A stretch of 64,000 nucleotides of DNA from Symsagittifera roscoffensis (GCF_963678635.1 NC_087065.1:49734952-49798951), one strand, 5' to 3'. Counted from the first letter of the stretch, positions 1 through 13,960 are shown. The notes: generated by a model from the sequence alone, not told the origin. Program-made: numbers and translations.

Positions 1-640
1 TTGCGGCATTGTCCAAAAATTAGTCGTGGCGGTCAAAATATTAGTCGCGGCTGTCGAAAAACTAGTCTACGGCCACTGAATCTATTCTGAAAATAGTGCT
101 TTGAAAAAACAAACAGACCGTTTTTCTAACCAATTTAACAAATCTGAGCTAAAATGACCATTTATTTTAAAACAAGTCACGTAACAAAACCTTCTTTTCA
201 AATCGAAAGATTGAAAAATAATCATAATCATGATTATTAATGATGTTTTTATTCGGGCTTGATTTATGGATAATACGTGGGTTATTTTTTTGCAAGTAAA
301 TATCCGCAATTTGTGCTAAAGTTTATGTTTTTCAGCAATAAAATAGCAACTTTTCATCGCTAATTAAGCTCAATTTTATTAGAAATTTTTAATGGCTAAA
401 TTATCGATGAATTATCGTCTAACTCATCAAATTTTTTCGATAAATAAGCGCTAATTAATTTAGCTATGAAAGAGCCGGAAAAATCCATAAAAGTTTTACT
501 AAGAATCAAAAAGTATAACTAGAAGCTCAACCCGTGGTGAAACTAACGAGTTTTAAGCAAAATGCGACCCAAGTGCCGGAAAGATTACTTGGCATCAGCG
601 AATTTCAGCAAATTTAGTGTGTCTACTCGGCTTGATCTCC
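1..640. other. AT-rich non-coding stretch at window start
   Basis: No gene is seen here. The first ~75 bases hold three imperfect copies of a short motif around 'tagtcg(t/c)ggc(g/t)gtc', which suggests the edge of a degenerate tandem repeat that continues outside the window. The rest is AT-rich with short chance ORFs and no splice-supported coding signal. Confidence 0.5.
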
Positions 641-644
641 ATAG

Positions 645-1510
645 ACCAAAAATTGCTACTCATACATTTCCATAAACTAAGTCTATGAAAAAAAAAACTA
701 ATCATACAAACTTCATACATTTTGCTAAAATGGTGTCGTTGATTTTTCGAAAAACAAAACGTTTTTCTTGTTTTGGCTCAAAATTCGGTGTATTGTACTA
801 AATAAAAAAGAAAAACTTTTGTGTCAAAAATAATGCTACTCATTACAATTTCCATTTATGGAAAATGTATGACTAGCATTTTTTTGATGGCGACGACAAA
901 ATTTTTTCAAATTGCCTTGCAAAAATATTTTGAAATTGCCCCTCAAAAATTAGTTTGTCTTTTTTTTCAACCGCAAATTGATTTTCGTACTCAAAAAACA
1001 TTTTTGAAAATTTTTTTTGTGTGTATAACATAGTCCTGGATATACTAATATTGGATTGTTTTTCTTTTTCTCTGCATAACTTTTATCAAGAACGCTTAAA
1101 AATCTCGCTTTTTGTATGACATGTTTTTGTATCCATTGATCAATGTCTGGTAATTTAAACATTCAAATTTTCAAAATAATCATCTTCGAAAATTTTTGCC
1201 AAAATTTAAAAGTTCGTTTTTTTTCGTTATATTATTTGTGTGAGACAGAATTAAAACATTTCAGGCTGATTCCAAAGCGTTTTTAATGGGAGATGGCCAA
1301 GTTTTTGGTTACTACGAACACAGCCAAAAAGTTTAGAGAAATTAAAATGTAAAAAATTATTAATTCTTTTGATTTAATGAAAAATGCTAATCATACAGTT
1401 TCCATTTATGAAAAAATACTAATCATAGACCTTTCATGCAATTTTCTACGATTAGCATTTTCCCATATATGAAAATTGTATGACTAGCATTTTTGGCCAA
1501 CCCGGTTATA
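645..1510. repeat. Dispersed inverted-repeat element, 'atgctnatcatacaatttccat' family, copy 1
   Basis: The stretch carries many copies, in both orientations, of a ~25 bp motif built on 'gctaatcatacaatttccat' (for example near 655, 700, 835, 1385, 1415 and its complement near 1450 and 1480). It ends with 'atttttggccaacccgg' at about 1490-1507, the same terminus seen near 15155-15170 ('atttttgtcaacccgggc') and, inverted, at 11739. I read it as a non-autonomous foldback or TIR element with subterminal repeats. The left end is not sharply defined. No transposase ORF is present. Confidence 0.55.
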
Positions 1511-1857
1511 GAATTTTTCGCAGCACTTTGCGTTCGGGTTAATTGAATTCACATTTATTACGCTCAAAACTCGGATCGGAGGTGAATTATTTTGTTGATG
1601 TTTGATCAGCGAAAACATAAAGATATCGCTGAAGCTTTGTTTTTATTTTGAAGCCTCCAAGTTTCATAATACGATTTTTTAAACTAGCATTACAAAAATT
1701 GAATGTAACTTTTATATTTGCTGAGAAACTTGAAGCAATGTAATTTTTCATGCCCGTACTTAAGAAAATTTTTAAACATACTTAATTTCCGATCTCAGAT
1801 TCAAGTTAGTAATTCTTTGAGAAATGTTTAACTAAAGCATGAATTTTCTATAAAATT
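1511..1857. other. AT-rich spacer before tandem array
   Basis: No gene or clear repeat boundary is seen. The sequence passes gradually into the tandem array, whose recognisable homology begins around 'cttatttctaatccag' near 1858. Confidence 0.4.
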
Positions 1858-4800
1858 CTTATTTCTAATCCAGTTTCTGATCAGAAAATTTCTAAATCTA
1901 GACTATTTTTAATCAGATAAAGCTTATTTCTAATCTAAATTCTGGTCAGATGTTTTCTACATTTGGGCTGTTTTTAATCAGAAAAACCTTTTTATTATCT
2001 AATTTCTGTTCAGATAATTTCTAAAATCTAGCCTCTTTAAAACAATTAACTTTCATATATTCATTTTAGAAATTGCCAAAACGTTTCAAGTAGCCAAAAT
2101 ATTTTTACACAGAAAAATGCCAAACAACTTCGCGCACAGAAATCGATGTTCTCATCAAATAAGTAGCAGCAAGTTTATTTTCGAGTCGATATGATATCTG
2201 TCTCTTCAACCTGACACAACCATGTTCTCTAGACACGTGACTACAGTGAGTGTCGTTTGCGTTTTTGCGACTTGCCTTCAGGAAAGTCCTTGTGAGATGA
2301 TGGAATATCGGATTCATAACCGTATGGCGCAGATGCCCATTTTTACACTTCTGTCGGTGTAAATAGTGCACAAAGTACTCATCTGCATAAATTTCAAATA
2401 CTGCACACAGTACAAAAACTTGAAACTATTCTTCAGACACGCTTTCTGTTCCTCCTGTATAGGGGTGCGGTCTGAAACACAGGACAGAACAAAATAATTA
2501 TAATTAGGTGCACTGTTTACTGTAAATGAATGATCTTTGTTCAATTTAATAAATCCTTAACTTAGGGGCAAATCATTTGCGAATTATTTGTTCTTTTTAA
2601 AGTAAGTTACCAGCATTTTGGTAGAATTCGTTTTGAAATAAGATAAGAAAATGGTGGACAGACAACCAAAAAAACCACTCAGCTTCATAAGAAAATTTTT
2701 CAAAAATTTTTTTGACATAGCCAATATCAGAATCGATGAGAATTCTGTTTGGATGCCCGGAATCGGAAAACTGGTTTCAGTTGTCGGTCGCCCATCGGCA
2801 TTATTTGAATGGTTCTGTCAAAACATTACAACCATCTGACTGTTGGAAAAAAATATTGAACGCAAGAAAACTAAAAAAAATATGAAATTGTTTTTTCATA
2901 TGTTTTCATTTTCTGAATTACGAAGAAAAAACAGATGGCCTCTAAGTTCTTTGATTTTGTAGAACAATTTATGATGAATGCTTTTGGTTAAAATTAGCCA
3001 ATTTGTCAATTTGGGAAAAATTAGATCAACTGGAAATACTTGCTGGGTCAACCTGATAAATAACTTCCATTTTCGAAATTAGAAGTCAATCACATTTTTC
3101 GTGACCTTCACACTTTAGCAGTTCAGTTCGATCGTGGAGTTTGCCTTCCTTTTAACAATGGAAATGCACTGAACTTAAACAAAATCACTAGTCAAACCGC
3201 GAAAAATAAAAAAAAATTGGGCCTGATTGGTTAACATATCTTGTAACTTTGTAACGAAAAAACAGATGCCCTCTAAATTCTTTGAATTTGTAGAACAAAT
3301 TATGATGGACGCTTTTTGTTAAAATTAAGCAATTTGTCAATTTGGGAAAATTAGATCAACTGGAAATTCTTGCTGGATCAACCTGATAAATAACTTCCAT
3401 TTTCGAAACTAGAAGTTAATCACATTTTTCGTGACCTTCACACTTTAGCAGTTCAGTTCGATGGTGGAGTTTGCCTTCCTTTTAACATTGGAAGTGCACT
3501 GAAGTTAAACAAAATCACTAGTCAAACCGCGAAAAATAAAAAATAATTGGGCCTGATTGGTTAACATATCTTGTAACTTTGTTCGAAACTTTTTTTTTCT
3601 AATCCAGTCTCTGATCAGAATTTTTCTAAATCTAGGCTATTTTTAATCAGATGAAGCTTATTTCTAATCTAAATTCTGGTCAGAGGTTTTCTAAACCTGG
3701 GCTGTTTATAATCAGAAAAACCTTTTACATTATCTATTTTTTGTTCAGATAATTTGTTAAATCTAGCCTCTCTAAAATAATTAACTTTCATATATTCAAC
3801 TTGAAAATTGCCGAAACTTTTCAATTAGCCAATTAATCAAAAAGTTTCAAACAGAAAATTGCCAAACACAACTTCGAGAACAGAAATCGTTATTTTACAC
3901 CAAGAAAAGAAGCAGCAAGTTTATTTTGGAGTGGATATGATATCTGTCTCTTCAATCTGACAGAAACCATCTCCTCCAGACACGTGACTACATTGAGTCT
4001 CGCCTCTTTGCGACTTACCTTGTGAGATGATGGAAAATTGTGAGTATGACGCAGATGCCCATTTTCACTCTTCTGTTGGTGTGAATATTGCACAAAGTAC
4101 TATATGTTGAAACTATTCTTCAGATACGCTATCTGCTCATCCTAGATAGGGGTGCGGTCTGAAAACCAGGACAGAACAATAGAATTATAATTAGGTGCAC
4201 TGTTTACTGTAAATGAATGATCTTTGTTCAATTTAATAAATCCTTAACTTAGGGGCAAATCATTTGCGAATTATTTGTTCTTTTTAAAGTAAGTTAGCAT
4301 TATTTTGGTAGAATTCGTTTTGAAATAAGATAAGAAAATGGTGAATAGACAACCAAAAAACCACTCAGCTTCAAAAGAAAATTTTTGAAAATTTTTTTGA
4401 GAACCGATGAGAATTCTGTTTGGATGCCCGGAATCGGAAAACTGGTTTCAGTTGTCGGTCGCCCATCGGCATTATTTGAATGGTTCTGTCAAAACATTAT
4501 AACCATCTGACTGTTGGAAAAAAAAATGGAACGCAAGAAAACTAAAAAAAAATATGAAATTGTTTTTTTTCTTATGTTTTCATTTTCTGAATTACGAAGA
4601 AAAAACAGATGCCCTCTAAGTTCTTTGAATTTGTAGAACAAATTATGATGGACGCTTTTTGTTAAAATTAGCCAATTTGTCAATTTGGGAAAATTAGATC
4701 AACTGGAAATACTTGCTGGGTCAACCTGATAAATAACTTTCATTTTCGAAACTAGAAGTCAATCACATTTTTCGTGACCTTCACACTTTAGCAGTTCAGT

Positions 4801-7800
4801 TCGATGGTGGAGTTTGCCTTCCTTTTAACAATGGAAGTGCACTGAAGTTAAACAAAATCACTAGTCAAACCGCGAAAAATAAAAAATAATTGGGCCTGAT
4901 TGGTTAACATATCTTGTAACTTTGTTCGAAAATTTTTTTTATTCCTAATCCAGTCTCTGAACAGAAATTTTTTAAATCTAGGCTATTTTTAATCAGATGA
5001 AGCTTATTTCTAATCTAAATTCTGGTCAGAGGTTTTCTAAACCTGGGCTGTTTATAATCAGAAAAACCTTTTACATTATCTAATTTCTGTTCAGATAATT
5101 TGTTAAATCTAGCCTCTCTAAAATAATTAACTTTCATATATTCAACTTGAAAATTGCCGAAACTTTTCAATTAGCCAATTAGCCAAAAAATTTTCAAACA
5201 GAAAATTGCCAAACACAACTTCGCGAACAGAAATCGTTATTTTCCACCAAGAAAAGAAGCAGCAATCTTATTTTGGAGTGGATATGATATCTGTCTCTTC
5301 AATCTGACAGAAACCATCTCCTCCAGACACGTGACTACATTGAGTCTCGCCTCTTTGCGACTTACCTTGTGAGATGATGGAAATTGTGAGTATGGCGCAG
5401 ATGCCCATTTTCACTCTTCTGTTGGTGTGAATATTGCACAAAGTACTATATGTTGAAACTATTCTTCAGATACGCTATCTGCTCATCCTAGATAGGGGTG
5501 CGGTCTGAAAACCAGGACAGAACAATAGAATTATAATTAGGTGCACTGTTTACTGTAAATGAATGATCTTTGTTCAATTTAATAAATCCTTAACTTAGGG
5601 GCAAATCATTTGCGAATTATTTGTTCTTTTTAAAGTAAGTTAGCATTATTTTGGTAGAATTCGTTTTGAAATAAGATAAGAAAATGGTGAATAGACAACC
5701 AAAAAACCACTCAGCTTCAAAAGAAAATTTTTGAAAATTTTTTTGAGAACCGATGAGAATTCTGTTTGGATGCCCGGAATCGGAAAACTGGTTTCAGTTG
5801 TCGGTCGCCCATCGGCATTATTTGAATGGTTCTGTCAAAACATTATAACCATCTGACTGTTGGAAAAAAAATGGAACGCAAGAAAACTAAAAAAAAATAT
5901 GAAATTGTTTTTTTTTCTTATGTTTTCATTTTCTGAATTACGAAGAAAAAACAGATGCCCTCTAAGTTCTTTGAATTTGTAGAACAAATTATGATGGACG
6001 CTTTTTGTTAAAATTAGCCAATTTGTCAATTTGGGAAAATTAGATCAACTGGAAATACTTGCTGGGTCAACCTGATAAATAACTTTCATTTTCGAAACTA
6101 GAAGTCAATCACATTTTTCGTGACCTTCACACTTTAGCAGTTCAGTTCGATGGTGGAGTTTGCCTTCCTTTTAACAATGGAAGTGCACTGAAGTTAAACA
6201 AAATCACTAGTCAAACCGCGAAAAATAAAAAATAATTGGGCCTGATTGGTTAACATATCTTGTAACTTTGTTCGAAAATTTTTTTTATTCCTAATCCAGT
6301 CTCTGAACAGAAATTTTTTAAATCTAGGCTATTTTTAATCAGATGAAGCTTATTTCTAATCTAAATTCTGGTCAGAGGTTTTCTAAACCTGGGCTGTTTA
6401 TAATCAGAAAAACCTTTTACATTATCTAATTTCTGTTCAGATAATTTGTTAAATCTAGCCTCTCTAAAATAATTAACTTTCATATATTCAACTTGAAAAT
6501 TGCCGAAACTTTTCAATTAGCCAATTAGCCAAAAAATTTTCAAACAGAAAATTGCCAAACACAACTTCGCGAACAGAAATCGTTATTTTCCACCAAGAAA
6601 AGAAGCAGCAATCTTATTTTGGAGTGGATATGATATCTGTCTCTTCAATCTGACAGAAACCATCTCCTCCAGACACGTGACTACATTGAGTCTCGCCTCT
6701 TTGCGACTTACCTTGTGAGATGATGGAAATTGTGAGTATGGCGCAGATGCCCATTTTCACTCTTCTGTTGGTGTGAATATTGCACAAAGTACTATATGTT
6801 GAAACTATTCTTCAGATACGCTATCTGCTCATCCTAGATAGGGGTGCGGTCTGAAAACCAGGACAGAACAATAGAATTATAATTAGGTGCACTGTTTACT
6901 GTAAATGAATGATCTTTGTTCAATTTAATAAATCCTTAACTTAGGGGCAAATCATTTGCGAATTATTTGTTCTTTTTAAAGTAAGTTAGCATTATTTTGG
7001 TAGAATTCGTTTTGAAATAAGATAAGAAAATGGTGAATAGACAACCAAAAAACCACTCAGCTTCAAAAGAAAATTTTTGAAAATTTTTTTGAGAATCGAT
7101 GAGAATTCTGTTTGGATGCCCGGAATCGGAAAACTGGTTTCAGTTGTCGGTCGCCCATCGGCATTATTAGAATGGTTCTGTCAAAACATTATAACCATCT
7201 GACTGTTGGAAAAAAAAATGGAACGCAAGAAAACTAAAAAAAAATATGAAATTGTTTTTTTTTCTTATGTTTTCATTTTCTGAATTACGAAGAAAAAACA
7301 AATGCCCTCTAAGTTTTTTGAATTTGTAGAACAAATTATTATGGACGCTTTTTGTTAAAATTAGCCAATTTGTCAATTTGGGAAAATTAGATCAACTGGA
7401 AATACTTGCTGGGTCAACCTGATAAATAACTTTCATTTTCGAAACTAGAAGTCAATCACATTTTTCGTGACCTTCACACTTTAGCAGTTCAGTTCGATGG
7501 TGGAGTTTGCCTTCCTTTTAACAATGGAAGTGCACTGAAGTTAAACAAAATCACTAGTCAAACCGCGAAAAATAAAAAATAATTGGGCCTGATTGGTTAA
7601 CATATCTTGTAACTTTGTTCGAAAATTTTTTTTATTTCTAATCCAGTCTCTGAACAGAAATTTTTTAAATCTAGGCTATTTTTAATCAGATGAAGCTTAT
7701 TTCTAATCTAAATTCTGGTCAGAGGTTTTCTAAACCTGGGCTGTTTATAATCAGAAAAACCTTTTACATTATCTAATTTCTGTTCAGATAATTTGTTAAA

Positions 7801-8897
7801 TCTAGCCTCTCTAAAATAATTAACTTTCATATATTCAACTTGAAAATTGCCGAAACTTTTCAATTAGCCAATTAGCCAGAAAATTTTCAAACAGAAAATT
7901 GCCAAACACAACTTCGCGAACAGAAATCGTTATTTTCCACCAAGAAAAGAAGCAGCAATCTTATTTTGGAGTGGATATGATATCTGTCTCTTCAATCTGA
8001 CAGAAACCATCTCCTCCAGACACGTGACTACATTGAGTCTCGCCTCTTTGCGACTTACCTTGTGAGATGATGGAAAAGTGTGAGTATGGCGCAGATGCCC
8101 ATTTTCACTCTTCTGTTGGTGTGAATATTGCACAAAGTACTATATTTTGAAACTATTCTTCAGATACGCTATCTGCTCATCCTAGATAGGGGTGCGGTCT
8201 GAAAACCAGGACAGAACAATGCAATTATAATTAGGTGCACTGTTTACTGTATTTGAATGATATTTGTTCATGAAATTAATAACTCTCTAACTTAGGGTCA
8301 AATCATTTGCGAATTAAGTGTTCTTTTTAAAGTAAGTTACCAGCGTTTTGGTAGATTTGGCATAAAAATAAGAACATTATCAACAGACAACCGAAAAACC
8401 AATCAGTCTCAACAGATATGTACTGAAAAATTGTTTGACAAATCCAATATCAGCATCGATGAGAATTCTATTTGGATTCCCGGAATCGGAAAAATTCACT
8501 TCAGTTTTCGGAAGCACATCGGCTTTATTTGAATGCTTCTAACAAAACAACAAAACCACTGAAAATTGAAAAAAAGTATTGAACGCAAGAAAACTAAAAA
8601 AAAAACGGAATTGTTTTTTCAAATGTCTTTTTTTTTTGAATTTCGAAGACAAAACAGATGGCCCCAAAGCTTTTTGAATTTATAGAACAATCAATGATGG
8701 TTACTTTTTTGTTAAAATGAACCGAAGTTGAGAAAACTGGATGAACTGTAGTTACTTGCGTGATCAACCTAATAAAAAGTTCCCTTTTTCAAAATCAGAA
8801 GTCGATCAAGTTTTTCGTGACCTTCACACTTTTGCAGTTCGGCTCGATAGTGCGGTTTGGCTTCCTTTTAACAATGGAAATGCACTGAACTTAAAAA
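1858..8897. repeat. Tandem array of ~1.35 kb units (about five copies)
   Basis: A fixed landmark, 'ggggtgcggtctgaaa', recurs with its 'ggtg' at 2463, 4151, 5497, 6843 and 8191. The spacings are 1688, 1346, 1346 and 1348. The middle copies (roughly 3600 to 7900) are almost identical to each other. The first and last copies are diverged, as expected when unequal exchange homogenises the centre of an array. The first interval is longer because it contains an internal duplication of about 330 bp. Short ORFs recur once per unit on either strand, but they shift frame between copies and are not convincing genes. A satellite-like or amplified transposon-fragment origin is likely, because a segment of the unit also occurs, inverted, near 12.3-12.6 kb. 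Confidence 0.9.
2925..3585. repeat. Internal ~330 bp duplication within the first array unit
   Basis: The segment starting 'cgaagaaaaaacagatg' at about 2921 and running to 'taacatatcttgtaactttg' at ~3250 is repeated from about 3256 to 3580. The two copies carry the same internal landmarks ('gatcaactggaaat', 'tagaagt(c/t)aatcacatttttcg', 'caaaccgcgaaaaataaa'). This explains why the first unit is ~1.69 kb instead of 1.35 kb. Confidence 0.8.
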
Positions 8898-8989
8898 AAT
8901 TAATTCTATGCGACGCGGGTAATCGATTTAGGCAGCTTAGAAAGAACAAGATAGGCTGAACCTAATCCACCAAGTTACAAGAGATTTCG

Positions 8990-11545
8990 AGATGTGGGGA
9001 TTTTCTGATTTTTCCCAGTTTCGTTCTTTTTCTTATAGTTTTAGCCCCAACGAGAGCTGTTCCAAATTTTTCAAAAATGAAGTAGAGTGATTAGCAAAGA
9101 GTGGAGGGACTCGTTTTAAGTGGACAATTCACATTTTGTAGAAAAAAAAATTCGAGAAACGATAGTTTTAGCCTCCCCTCCTCCCGCGAGACCTATTCCA
9201 GTCTATTTGTCTGACCTTATTTCAGTGAAGGGCATATTCGAGTCGGTCACCAAAAAAATGACAGCTGAAGATAATCAAAGATAATCAAAGAAACCAAAGA
9301 TAATCAATTATAATACATTAAAATCGATTATAATCGATTATTTTTATTTGTTTTGCAGTAAAAATCCATTTTAATCGATTACAAATGTTTATAACTCCAT
9401 TTGTTTGCCCATTTTGTCTTCGACTTTCCACATGAATTGCTTAGACTTTATGCTTTTCGTGGACGTTGACTTATGAGAAAAATGGAAAAATTGTTTTTAG
9501 AAGTTTTCAAATCAATTCAAATTTCTAACGTTTTTTTTGTCATTTCTTCTTGATTATAGTTGTTTCATGATGCACATTTTATGTTTTTTGACCACCAAAA
9601 TATCAGTACACTGATTTAGTGTCATGATTGTCATAGAAGAGTTATATTTCGCCTACCCCGGGATTCTTTCAACTAATATGAAGGGATCTCTATGTAATTT
9701 TTGTTTCGTGGTAAAACTTTGTGTTCAGATGAGTTAACACATACGTCCTCCTACGAGACCTATTCCAGTCTATTTGTATGACCTTATTTAAGTCTAGGGC
9801 ATTTTCGAGTCGTTCACTAAAAAAAAGACAACTGAAGCGCTTTTAAACATTATATAGGTTATTTTTTTCGTTTTTATCGAAAAAAAAGACACCTAACAAA
9901 ACTTGATATTTTGTTCAAAAAATTATAGAAAAAAACTAATGTTTTTTTTCCATTTTTCAGTGTAGAAATTACTTATTTGTAAGCTAAGAAAGAAAAAGAT
10001 CATTTCTGTACAGAAAATACGAGAAAATTTTAAAACCTTGCTATCGAAAAAAAACAGCCTGCAATGGGTACGGGGCTACTTGAACTTTTTTTTGGATATT
10101 TTATAAAGAGATTTTCTTGAGGAGAAAAGTTTGGCTCAAATTTATCTTATGTTGAGAGGCTTTCACCTGCTTCCATAGTCATACACGTACAAAACGGTGC
10201 GCTTTATGAAAATGTAGTTGGGCCTCGTAATACATAGTCAGATAATTTTTTGTAACCCGCTGGTTTTCATCAATCTTCGTGTGTCTTCTCATATTGAAAC
10301 ATACTATAAATCTTTGATCTTCCTCTTCCCTATTGATGGAAATTTATATGCTATTTGACCCTTTTAAAACATCAGTAACTTACTTCTGATGGCCAACAGT
10401 CTCCAGCACAAGTTCACCGAAGCTACGTAAAATATGCTGCTAAAGCCCTGTTAGCATGACAGCATTTCTGAACTGCTACATTCACAAATAAACTTAACTT
10501 TTGTTATTTTTGCCTCATTGCCAATAAAACCCGTATACGTTAAATGAGCTCAGGTCTCATCCTGTAATTTTTTTTAATCCAAAAGCTATAAATTGATAAA
10601 ACTGGGCGGGCGAGCTCATCATGTCCCAGGGACCAAATGCCCCAAATTTAAGATGCTGATGCACTATTAGAGGAGCCGCAAGAACGAAGCTTGATATTGT
10701 TCAATTGTGGATAGTTTCGATGTTTTTCGTTGCTTGAGAACGTTCGCAAAGTCGGTCGGTCTGTCGGAAAAAAATCTAAACATTATGAAAAACTTGAAAA
10801 TTAAAAAAAAATAATGCAAATTAATGCGCAATATCATTTTTCAAGTGAAATTAAAAATGTTCCAGTTTTTGAAAAAAGATTTTTGTGCCCAACGAGATTT
10901 TTTTTTTCTTCTGACAAATTGGGACTCTTTCATTAACTGTTTTTCTTAAATTTTCGGAAATTTTTTAAACCATCTGAAAGATCAAATTGGAGTTTGCGAA
11001 ATTAAATCCCTTCTGCCTACGTTTTTGTGAAGTCAACAAATTACAAAAAACATAGGCTGAGCTTGGTTACACTTACTTAATATTGACAGAGAAGTCTTCA
11101 CTTAGGCCAAGCAAATTCCAATAATAGGTCGTGTGACCTGTTTGTTTTGTTTGAAGTAATAAATTCAGTTTGATTTGAACTTTGAACTAAAAATTATATA
11201 AAATGAAAACCTCTGTTAAATAATTGCACTCAGCGACAACTATGAGACAAAATTTGATCGCCCGAAACTACAAATTTCAGAGGAATACCTTTAATCTAGA
11301 GAGATGTAATAGATCATGCGGCTAAAAATCCTGAAAAAATATTTTTTAAGATAAAAAAAATTCTGTTCAACTTTGTAAAACTAATCAGAGCCAAATTGAA
11401 ATGATTTTCACTCGAAGGGTTTTTATTTTTTAATGATTTTTGCTAGCTGATTTGATTCATGAATCATAACGAAAAATTATGAAAAAAAAATATCAATATT
11501 TTGCTTTTGCTTCACTCATATTATTTCATAATCAAGAAGATCGAA
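8990..11545. other. Non-coding region with a short direct repeat pair
   Basis: No gene is supported. Two ~85 bp direct repeats lie at about 9185-9270 and 9750-9836; both read 'gagacctattccagtctatttgt' followed by 'tgaccttatt' and 'gagtcg(g/t)tcac'. A small 'gataatcaaa' / 'aatcgattataatcg' simple repeat lies at 9275-9345. Near 10215 there is one end ('gggcctcgtaatacata') of the TIR family that is complete at 22370-23005. Confidence 0.5.
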
Positions 11546-11549
11546 ACTA

Positions 11550-11705
11550 ATGTCAAGCACAGTCAAAATCTACCCATTTGCTCGAAAAACCAGCACTAAA
11601 GTCAAGCACAGACACCTCATACGTCGAAAAATGACCTCATACGTCGAAAAACCAGCACTAAAGTCAAGCACAGACAACTCATACGTCAAGCACAGACACC
11701 CCCTA
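11550..11705. repeat. Minisatellite with 'cagcactaaagtcaagcacagac' units
   Basis: Units of ~20-50 bp are repeated: 'gtcaagcacagacacctcat', 'acgtcgaaaaa' and 'ccagcactaaagtc' recur two to four times in rearranged order. The block forms a 65-codon open frame on the plus strand only because its period keeps frame. It is not taken as a gene. Confidence 0.7.
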
Positions 11706-12289
11706 ATTTATACTAGCAAAAAAAAACACATAAAGCACCCGGGTTGAGGTCATAGAAGAAAAATGATGATCATACAATTTCATATATGGCGTCTATGGTA
11801 AAAATGCTTATCAGACAATTTTCATAAAAAATTTCAAAATAGTTTTAAAGAATTTTGGTTCAGATACATATTCTACGCGTTTAAAACTTTCCGGTCGTCA
11901 AAAAAATAAATATATTTTTGAATGAAAAAAATATTTATAATACAATTTTCATATATGAAAATTTCATGATTAACATTTTTTTCATAGAAAAGAAATTTTC
12001 AAAACATTCTTCAAAGTCAGTTTTTGATGAGTCTATTTGGAACTAATTTGAATTTCTAAATATTGAGGGCATTTTTACTGCGGAAATTAGTCGAAAAACT
12101 GCTTATCATATAACTTTCATAATTGTATGATAAGCATTTTCCGAGAGAAAAATTGCAAGTTTCAGGAATCATTTAAAACTGATCATAGGTGGATCATGTT
12201 TTTCAATCCCTATAAGAAATCGTTTCAAATTGGTTGAAAGAAACCTATTTGCAGCAATTCAGACTAATGAACGTAGTGAGGACTCTTAT

Positions 12290-12610
12290 ATAGGTCTTGC
12301 TGTTTTTTTTTCTTCAGGAAAAAGTCCACGCTCAATTTCGATTTTTCGCGGTTTGACTTCTGAATTCTTTTTAAGTTCTGTGCATTTTCATTTTTGAAAG
12401 GAAAGCAAAATCTACTATCGAACAGCAAAATTGTTAAGGTCACGAAAAACGTGATCGACTTCTAATTTCGAAAATGGAAATTATTTATCAGACTTCCCAA
12501 CGAAATAAAAGTTTTACCTATTAATCCAGTTTTCATAAATTTGGTTAATATTAACAAAAAAGTCTCCATCATAAACTATTCTGCAAATTCAATGGGCTTT
12601 AAGACCAACT
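12290..12610 (-). repeat. Inverted diverged copy of part of the ~1.35 kb array unit
   Basis: On the minus strand this matches the array segment around 3060-3215: the complements of 'tgataaataacttccattttcgaaattagaagtc', 'gtgaccttcac' analogues and 'aagtcaaaccgcgaaaaa' appear in the right order. A shorter, more diverged relative lies at about 47475-47650. The array unit is therefore derived from a dispersed repeat. Confidence 0.65.
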
Positions 12611-12959
12611 ATTTTTTTTTGAAATTCAAAAGATGAAGATTTTTGAAGAAAAAAAAACAAATAAGTTTTTGTTTCAGTTTCATTGCGTTCATTACTCTTT
12701 TCCAACTGTCTCTAGTTTTGATTTGTTGCCGGGAGCAAAATATATCATTTTTGTTTTTTATATGGCGTGTGTGAGATCGTTTTCACAAGAAAATTCTTTA
12801 TTAGAAATAACTTTATTTTTTTTATAATTTTTTTTTATATTATTACTGCTCCATAGACTTAAAAAGGAAGTCGGAACATTAATTTTTGTTTGATAGCCAT
12901 AAAATATCATTTTAAATACATAAAAAACTAATTTTTAATTAGAAGCAGTTTTTAGACGT

Positions 12960-13960
12960 TTTCTGTCTTTTTCTGGAGATTGCCTCGGACTTTTGTAACG
13001 AAAGTAACGGAATATTTGTGCCCGGCGTTGTTTTTTTCTTCAAAAAAATGTCGTCTTTTTTACCAGTCATTTCGACGGAATTTTTTAAAATCATCTGAAA
13101 GGTATTGTTGTCCGGAGCTTAAACTTAATCAGATACTTCACCCGTGATCTTTTTTGTGAAGTTCTGGGAGTTTCACGATTGCCAACTTGGGCATTTGGGA
13201 TAATAAACGCGCGATATATTCTGTGCTGTTAAAGCGTAAGCGAGATTTAATCCGTAAGCGGAAATGCTCGCAATTGAATTTAGGCATAATTAACATAACT
13301 TTGAAATGGAGACTCTTTTCCATCACTCCCCACATTTCCAATTTTCCATTTTTTAGTTGTATTTGGTGTTATTATAGATGAATGCGAGACTTACGATGTA
13401 AGGTATAAAGACAGAATGTGTTCAAAATAGTTGGCTTTCACCATGCAAAACTTCATTAAAAAATGACAACTTAAGTAAAGCTTTTGAGATCTGAATTTCA
13501 AATGTGGGGAAGTGGAAAAGAGCCGTATCACTTATTAAAGTTAGTTTTCGTTCCTAGTTTTGAAGAAAGTGAGGATTATATATATATGCTTGGGGTGTTT
13601 TTTTTACTCAGTCCAAATTTACAAATTTTGACAGCGTATGGGTATCGATCTGAAAGTCTTTGGATTCCGAGGCGAGTAAGCTGCTTACACTAGGCTAATA
13701 TGCGGTTGGTATCGCTGCTCGAATGATAATTTGACATTTTAGTCGTAAAATTATTGAAGCTTAAAGATTGCCAATCCGGTACAATTACCGCGCGATACAT
13801 TTCGTGCTATTAACGCGTAAGCGGCGATTTAATCCGTCGTTAAGTCTTTCCAAATTGGATTGAGGAATACATCTTGATCTATTCAAAACTTTGCTACATG
13901 CAATTTAAATAATTTTGAATTTTCCATAGCTTGTGGGGTGATGATTTCAAAGAAATTTTC
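12960..13960 (+). repeat. Two diverged copies of the 'gatacgagcag/taacggaatatttgtgc' repeat
   Basis: The segment from ~12975 ('cggacttttgtaacgaaagtaacggaatattt') to ~13330 and a partial copy at ~13735-13960 ('aattaccgcgcgatacattt', 'ttaacgcgtaagcgg') match the family that is triplicated at 45246-46615. Open frames of 60-70 codons here on both strands are not conserved and are not called. Confidence 0.55.

Noticed and set aside
8741-8959. 72-codon frame in the last array unit
   Set aside because: The frame is broken in the other units and in the inverted copy at 12.3 kb, so it is not maintained as a protein.
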